From Owenia fusiformis (taxonomy: Eukaryota > Annelida > Polychaeta > Sabellida > Oweniidae), in NCBI GenBank assembly GCA_903813345.2, contig CAIIXF020000001.1, forward strand, positions 47,077,885 to 47,141,884: a stretch of 64,000 nucleotides of DNA, in the 5' to 3' direction. Shown here in pieces: positions 59,701-64,000 of the stretch. Position 1 is the stretch's first letter. Every line of letters starts with the position of its first letter. Under the pieces are notes generated by a model. That model was not told the DNA's origin, did not search any database, and worked only from the letters and a program-made list of their open reading frames with translations. Both the position numbers and the translations under genes were made by a program.

Positions 59701-62390
59701 TTTCTACATTTGCGAGAGCTTTCTGCAGAATTAAAAGTTGCTTGGAAAATAATGAAAGGGTTTTTGTATCCATTTTGAGGCTTTCATATACTGGAGGAAG
59801 CAACGTTCTTTGGGATTTCCCTAGCTTCTTTTCTATTTCCTTGTAGAACTTTTTACTAGCACGCTGTAACAGTATTTTTTGAATTTTAGACAATCCAGTT
59901 TAATCAATAATTTCTGAAAAAATGTTGTAATGATTTATCAAATAGGGCAATCAATAAACTAAATTTAATCTTAAAGTTTTAAACTTTCTTACCTTATATG
60001 ATTTTGGTAAATCCATTGATTTATTGAGCACATTATGAATCTCATTTAAAGTCATATTTCCTATATTGTCTATAACATTTGATAATGGATTCAGTAAAGT
60101 TGTTTCGATGTTAGAATAAGGTAGTAATCTTTCCACAATGAATTGGTTATGAGCCATAGACCGCGTGTCATGGAAACTAAAGTAGCACCCTACCAGTAGC
60201 ACTATATTCACCCTGCCTAAATAAAAAGTACAAGAAACATTTTAATATGATACATTTTGTTAACTAAACATGTATAACATGTCTAATAATGATATCAAAC
60301 ATCTTAAAAGGATTTCTATTTAAAAAAATTATTAATTTGATCCTGAACTGATTTATTGGAAAATTCAGAACTGCTATTTTTCAAAATATATATTAAAAAA
60401 TGAAAAAGCTTGAGAAATTGAATCAATTGAAAAAATTAAGTACTTTTTAATTTTTCAAAAAAAAACAACATTTGAAACTGTCAAAAATCTTTTAAAAACC
60501 CTATAAAACTTTTTTGAAAAAAAAATTATTTTACCGAATTGTGATGATGTCATCCTTCTATACAGCATCTGCATATAAGTAAATACCTTGACTTTGAAAT
60601 ATTATAAAGTCTCGTAACATTGTAATCTAAGAGATTCCATTCAGAAACTAATCTGTTTTTTTTCACTTTATAATCTATCTTCCTTTAGAGCATCAAATTA
60701 TATAAAGTCCATTCAGTTCTTCCTCTACTAAGACACAATAGGTTTTTATTGTTAATGGCTTGCATTTTATTACAGTACTGTCTAACATCATATTCTTTAG
60801 AAGTGTAGGTCGTTAGAAAACATCCGCCTTTGTGGAATATTTAATAAATATTATTCATTAATGATTTTTATTCATTAACTGTCCCAATTTAATAACAATG
60901 CAAAAATGCGTGGAACACCCAGGTGCTAATTAAAGGTTTTGTTCTTGTGATAAGCGAATGGAACATTTTAATAAAAAATACTTTTCTAATTAATTTCAAT
61001 TGTTTCACATTGTGATGTAATTGCTTATACTAATCTGAAGGCTTAATGTAATAGTAGAATTATGTTATTAAATTGAGCAGTCGTGTTAAAGAAGAAATTA
61101 ATTTTATCAAATAGATTATATAGGATGCTTATTTTGTATATACAGTAAAACCTTCAAACTGAACAGCTTTTCCCTATGTCTTTTTGACATTGGCGACATT
61201 GATCTCATACTTTAGAAGTGTATCTGTTAAAAAAATCCTTGAATACCTAACTGATTTTACCACGTTGTACCGTGCGCCTATTCATTTAGCAACTCAGTAG
61301 GCCCTAGTAAACTTCCTCCTGAAAAAATGAATCTCCTAGATTTGTTGAATTTTCTAGCAGAAATTGCCCCATTCCCTCTGTTCATTTTTTCCAATTACCT
61401 GGTGTGAAAGTGAACAGTGGATAGTATGGAGAAATACCACAGAATATTTTATATCATGTGACCTTTGTTTAACCAATCATAAAATGAGAAACATGGCATT
61501 GAGGTAATATACAAAATAGTACAATCAAGACTGTGTTATTGAACAATCTCCCCTTTCATATTTTATAATTATGGCAATGATGCTCAATATATACAAACCT
61601 CACTGTATCTAAAATACTCATGGTAGTTAGACATATACACAAACTACCTTCCCCATCCATGTCATAAATATTCAATACCAAACAATATTCTGTAAGAATG
61701 GTTTGTGTGTAAACAGATTAACAGTGTAGGAGTTTACTTCGTCACTTGATGCACTTGTACACAATACAAATCAAACAATGCAAAGTCAGTCAGGACGAGG
61801 TAATAAATACAAATATGTGTATGCTGGCATGTACGTCATTGGGGTATTGGAGCTGCATGCTATATCTGTTATACTCAGTTGAATTCAGTGTATACCTTGA
61901 AATATAGTTATGTCTGCAGGGGTGTCCTAATACTGGTTGAGACTCTATATGGTGTATGTTAAGAGAAATAGCAAAGAAAGAAAACAAAGAGGAACATAAA
62001 AAGAAATGGCACCTTGTAAAATCCCTTCAAGTTTATGTTAACCCCAAACATACACAAACATATACACAAAAATATACATATTTCGCGTTTCTTTTGTTAT
62101 CCAAAATTTATTTATGATGTAATGATATGATATATGACATATGATGTAAAAACAAAATTATAGAATTTAGAACTTAATGCTACTCAACTCAATTTGATGC
62201 ATGTTGCTCACAATAAAGATGTTTTACAGTACTCTCCTGAAGTGATACCACTGACTGTGTTTACAATATGCATGTTTTACAGTAGTGTCCAGTTTTGATC
62301 CCACTGTATTCTCATCATTGTATATTCTTCCAGGGTGGACACGTACTAACTCCATTACCAGGGGCCACAACAACCAAGCCTGGATCAGCA
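35783..62390 (+). CDS. Acetyl-CoA synthetase, cytosolic type (ACSS2-like), exons 1-11, 3' end outside window
   Basis: Exons 35783-36108, 42891-42982, 43199-43302, 45219-45291, 47231-47306, 48445-48559, 49349-49464, 50395-50587, 51517-51650, 52236-52368 and 62334-62390 join in phase to 473 residues. The enzyme makes acetyl-CoA from acetate, ATP and CoA through acetyl-AMP. The ACAS_N-type start ([19 protein letters not shown]) has no mitochondrial leader. Then come [37 protein letters not shown], the nucleotide-binding SGSTGKPKG loop (301-309), [37 protein letters not shown] and the adenylate motif [11 protein letters not shown], ending [12 protein letters not shown]. Compared with human ACSS2 (about 700 aa) roughly 230 C-terminal residues are missing, including the CoA-binding domain and the catalytic-Lys tail. 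Introns 1 (6.8 kb) and 10 (10 kb) are loaded with repeats; intron 10 contains an antisense gene. Confidence 0.95.
36175..38590. mobile_element. 2.4-kb transposon-like element with long inverted ends in ACSS intron 1
   Basis: GCTCACCATAAATAAATGAC plus 'acctggatt' at 36175 is matched in reverse complement at 38562-38590. Further in, 'cacaggtagggatcaaattc', 'cataccgc.gttttccgta' and 'ccttcgagtaga' at 36258-36355 match the complement of 38357-38430. The interior (about 36460-38340) has no intact transposase; it holds several 'aataaacgccc' motifs near 37345-37460. No target duplication was found. Confidence 0.65.
38724..39131. repeat. Foldback element in ACSS intron 1
   Basis: 'tacagcccatttcact' plus 'tttattgcatcag' at 38724 pairs with 'ctgatgcaataaaatagtga' plus 'aatgggctgta' ending at 39131. 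Inner arms 'attgtacatgaatgacattt' and its complement lie at about 38847 and 39032. A separate small palindrome 'ccatgggctttcaaagcccatgg' sits at 38760-38782. Confidence 0.7.
40015..41763. repeat. Inverted pair of a ~230-430-bp repeat in ACSS intron 1
   Basis: 40015-40437 and 41543-41763 share, in opposite orientation, 'atttctactcgcatctgggt' with 'tattg', 'gattatttctactcgcatct', 'ccaccaggtgg', and the stretch 'acatttctagatgtaatttt' onward. The two copies are about 1.1 kb apart. Confidence 0.6.
44185..44385. repeat. G-run dispersed repeat copy in ACSS intron 3
   Basis: 'gcaggcccgtatcca' is followed by a run of 17 G, then 'ttgcgagcccccctggccaa' and repeated 'aacccccctgg' phrases. A similar copy starts at 48060 ('gcaggcttgtagccaggttt', then a run of 13 G). 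Confidence 0.55.
45609..46406. mobile_element. Microsatellite-headed dispersed repeat, copy 1 (ACSS intron 4)
   Basis: It begins TATCCCAACAAACGAAGTTC, then 'gggatatagtgaagccctcc', a (GTCC/GTCAG)n tract to about 45705 and 'ggaagataactcaaatacta'. The body contains two related modules ('caaatgaaaggcaattaaga...caaaatggccgtc' and 'caaattgaaggcattttgga...caaaatggctgc'). It ends 'gttgggatttgctactccgc' with 'ggagttgctgttatctagtt'. It is co-linear with the copy at 56288-57126. Confidence 0.8.
46809..47061. mobile_element. 253-bp MITE with ~40-bp inverted ends (ACSS intron 4)
   Basis: TGAGCCAGGCCACAGGAAAA plus 'ggggtcttatcaca' at 46809 is mirrored by 'tgtgataagaccggttttcc' plus 'tatggccaggctca' ending at 47061. 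The interior is non-coding. Confidence 0.8.
48060..48160. repeat. G-run dispersed repeat copy in ACSS intron 5
   Basis: 'gcaggcttgtagccaggttt' then a run of 13 G and 'cctccctgggtatgggcctg'. Same family as the copy at 44185. Confidence 0.55.
50187..50325. repeat. 139-bp palindromic foldback (ACSS intron 7)
   Basis: Arms AATATAGAC, 'gagcaggtgtaatattgt', 'gaatacacccc' and 'ctaggcacaaa' on the left mirror the right side ('tttgtgcctag', 'ggggtgtattc', 'acaatattacccctgctc', GTCTATATT). The insertion stops 70 bases before exon 8. Confidence 0.8.
50629..51090. mobile_element. 462-bp MITE with TA target duplication (ACSS intron 8)
   Basis: Ends CCGTATTATCTCTATTAAAC plus 'gcaca' and its complement, finishing GATAATACGG at 51090, are flanked by TA on both sides (50627-50628 and 51091-51092). 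The TA duplication suggests a Tc1/mariner-type source. It starts 42 bases after the exon 8 donor. Confidence 0.8.
53442..54527 (+). mobile_element. Internally deleted mariner/Tc1-type transposon (1086 bp) with ~190-bp inverted ends
   Basis: CAGGGCGTTCATAAAGTTCT at 53442 is mirrored to 54527 (AGAACTTTATGAACGCCCTG), with the inverted match extending about 190 bases to 'caggggtaggcggagca'. TA flanks both ends. Between the ends, plus-strand frames encode only an N-terminal transposase-like helix-turn-helix block ([25 protein letters not shown], about 54040-54120) broken by stops; the DDE catalytic region is absent. It is a non-autonomous relic in ACSS intron 10. Confidence 0.85.
54786..55120. mobile_element. 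335-bp MITE with TA flanks (ACSS intron 10)
   Basis: CAGGGTACACCAGAAGAAAG at 54786 and the complement of '...gatacctttatttggctcac' plus 'cctg' ending at 55120 form imperfect inverted ends of about 90 bases, with TA on both sides. A central palindrome 'atggccattttacaaaacat' / 'aaaatggccat' is present. Confidence 0.7.
56288..57126. mobile_element. Microsatellite-headed dispersed repeat, copy 2 (ACSS intron 10)
   Basis: Same structure as 45609-46406, but with a much longer tetranucleotide tract (about 56328-56440, mostly GTCC, some GTCA). The minus strand of both copies keeps an open frame of more than 70 codons starting [11 protein letters not shown] (56872-56654 here, 46118-45840 in copy 1). 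Confidence 0.8.
58195..58425. repeat. Degenerate tandem repeat rich in 'gtacaa..gattga.acacat'
   Basis: Phrases such as 'gtgtacaataaactaaatac', 'tacaatagattgaatacaca' and 'gtacaaaagattgatacaca' recur every 35-40 bases just downstream (3') of the antisense EGF gene. Its 3' UTR may overlap this tract. Confidence 0.45.
58485..60574 (-). CDS. Nested antisense gene: secreted or membrane-anchored protein with helical stalk and two EGF-like domains
   Basis: Five exons join in phase on the minus strand inside ACSS intron 10: 60574-60535, 60216-59993, 59863-59626, 59152-59012 and 58756-58485, giving 304 aa. The start ([28 protein letters not shown]) is a basic stretch then a short hydrophobic core: a signal peptide or signal anchor. 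Residues about 35-167 are helix-rich without Cys. The first EGF-like domain has six Cys at 175, 184, 190, 199, 201 and 210 (C-x8-C-x5-C-x8-C-x-C-x8-C). The second has Cys at 218, 222, 235, 245, 247 and 257. The last 40 residues are acidic with DSD motifs (MDSDKN, TVDSDNE). The first exon is the least certain part because its donor (gtaaaa) is weak. The family beyond EGF-like is unknown; ligand, matrix protein or receptor-binding secreted factor are all possible. Confidence 0.75.
60575..62333. other. Rest of ACSS intron 10, no further gene seen
   Basis: AT-rich. The promoter of the antisense EGF gene should lie just above 60574; no TATA box in a convincing position was found. Other parts of this intron (52369-53441, 55121-56287, 57127-58484) also show no exon. 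Confidence 0.45.
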
Positions 62391-63804
62391 GTAAGCCAAC
62401 TATCTCTTTGTCCTAACAATAGACAATTGAACTTTTTTTCGGTTCTTTACTACATATCTTTGTCTGTAAAAAAAGGCAAATTAAAATGTCATTAAGTCTA
62501 ATTCACTGAAGTAATTTATCATTTTGAAGACACCTGTATAAAGACCTACTTAATGTAAGGTCTTCTGTTCCATGAAAACAACACTTTATTGTGGTTCTTT
62601 ATGGCCAGTTGATTATTTAAGGCTTGATGTTCTCAAATTTAAAGGATTGCCAAAAATGGGGTTCGGTATGATAGTTAACAATCCACATTCAATAGTTGTG
62701 AGGAGGGAGTAAGACCAAAACAAGATTAATTGCTTCTTTCCACAAGTTTCTCATTTAAACTGAATGTTTGTATTAAACTTAGCACCCGTTTATAAGGAAA
62801 AATAATCTAAATTGTCAAATTAGACAAAGGGATTTACCAATTCTTAATCGATGACTATTCCCTGTTAAAAGCCAGAGCTCAACACGCGAGGGTGTTTCTT
62901 TAAGCAATAGAAGAAAACTGAATAATGGATGAACTTCGGAAGTATTGAATTATCTAATCATGAATGCTTATCCATTCAATTCAATCTTATTTGAAGCCTA
63001 ATCCCAGGATTGTAAGTGATCTAGGTATTAGTAGGTTAAATCAACGTCATTAAGTAAAATAAGGCGCATGTTTCGTGTCTTCTTTTACTTTTATATTATG
63101 TTTGTTAATGTCTTTGCTAAATTCATGTTTGTCTTATTATTGATTTGCTGTTTAGCAGGGAACATATCAGTATCCATATTTTTGTATCAATTTAGTATGA
63201 TTTGATATAAATAAAAGATTTAACTGGCTATGTCTGAAGCTAGGGATAGAAATTGATTACATTAAAAATGCTTGCAATTTGTGATATTTAGGGTGCAGTT
63301 TATGTTTTATATTCTTTGCTATCAAATAACAATGTTTCAATACTCAAATAAGTTAGCAGTGTTTGAATATGATATGAACAACCAGAGTCAGTCTTTATGT
63401 ATCGAATATCGACTCCTACATTATGAGTTAATTAATTGATCATTATTACTCAGTTTTAGGATGAGAGGGAGGGGGCCATCCAAAACTCTTTTATCATAAA
63501 TATTGATATTGATATGTCCCCTGCTTTGCTCTAGAAATATACAAATAAGTTCTAATTGCCTTGTAGATTGTCTGAAGAAACAAACTCAGATTATCAATAA
63601 AAACTAAACTCATTTTATTATTTTCAATTATTTCCCAAGAAAGCATGAGGCTATAGTAGACTATAGGCAAGTATTAGAAAATATCTTACAGTATGATTAA
63701 TGTTCCAATTAAAATAGAAGCATGTGAAGGTGTGTTTGCACAATAGTGTTGTTTATGAATAGCCAGATGATAAAACAATACACAACAGTCAATTCTGACG
63801 TCTT
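62391..63804. other. ACSS intron 11, no exon found
   Basis: The next expected ACSS residues (continuing after KPGSA toward an FFG-type segment) were not found up to the window end, so exon 12 lies outside. Confidence 0.5.
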
Positions 63805-64000
63805 AAATGTCATATCATTTTAAGAGTGTCATCTTGAAACTAATTTCATTTTTCAAGGGTGTCGTTTTGAATTTGATATCACCTCAAGAGTGTATCTTGA
63901 ATGTGATGTCATTTAAATAGTGTCATTTTGATTGTGATGTCATTTCAAAAGGGTCATCATAAATATATCCATCTTGAATGTGATATAAATTCAAAAGTGT
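63805..64000. repeat. Minisatellite of ~35-bp units, cut by window end
   Basis: Units like 'gtgtcatcttgaatgtgatg' plus 'tcatttcaaaa' repeat with variation (63805, 63858, 63890, 63920, 63950, 63980) and run into the window edge. Confidence 0.7.

Overview
The window is invertebrate animal genomic DNA. It is AT-rich, its coding sequence is split into short GT-AG exons, and many foldback/MITE elements and minisatellites sit in introns and between genes. The protein families are metazoan: a carotenoid oxygenase, a clan-2 cytochrome P450, a BRICHOS precursor, EGF-like domains and acetyl-CoA synthetase. A marine invertebrate is likely, and a hemichordate is my weak first guess; nothing in the window fixes the species. 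All gene models were assembled by hand from splice sites and checked for reading phase across every junction.

Layout. 1-1125: imperfect tandem repeat of about 0.6 kb. 1801-4681 (+): 3' end of an unrecognised helical-protein gene with an apparent frameshift. 5497-8395 (-): a complete six-exon BRICHOS type II membrane precursor of 261 residues that ends, after a furin-type RFKR site, in a 34-residue, six-cysteine, strongly cationic tail with the look of a beta-hairpin antimicrobial peptide. 9790-12829 (-): decayed copy of a large uncharacterised PIN-like/Cys-rich protein family, with a hairpin repeat inside it. 12840-16777: mostly non-coding, with a Tc1-like remnant and a palindromic MITE. 16778-23371 (+): complete ten-exon carotenoid cleavage oxygenase (BCO/RPE65 family, 544 aa) with all four iron-ligand histidines. 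23747-25289 (+): 3' exons of an unrecognised gene. 25558-29361 (-): complete five-exon CYP2-like P450 (502 aa). 29534-30288: 755-bp element with long inverted ends and a perfect 9-bp target duplication. 31656-32753 (+): intronless two-TM protein with PPxY motifs. 33598-33964: 35-bp minisatellite. 35783-62390 (+): eleven 5' exons of a cytosolic-type acetyl-CoA synthetase (ACSS2-like) that runs off the window. Its introns hold at least ten repeat or transposon insertions and, in the 10-kb intron 10, a complete antisense gene for a secreted or membrane-anchored two-EGF protein (58485-60574).

How the genes relate. There are no operons; the genes are independent transcription units. The carotenoid oxygenase and the P450 lie about 2 kb apart, end to end apart from the unknown gene between them. 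Both could act on carotenoid or retinoid substrates, but that link is inference only. The most interesting object is the BRICHOS precursor with its cysteine-rich tail.
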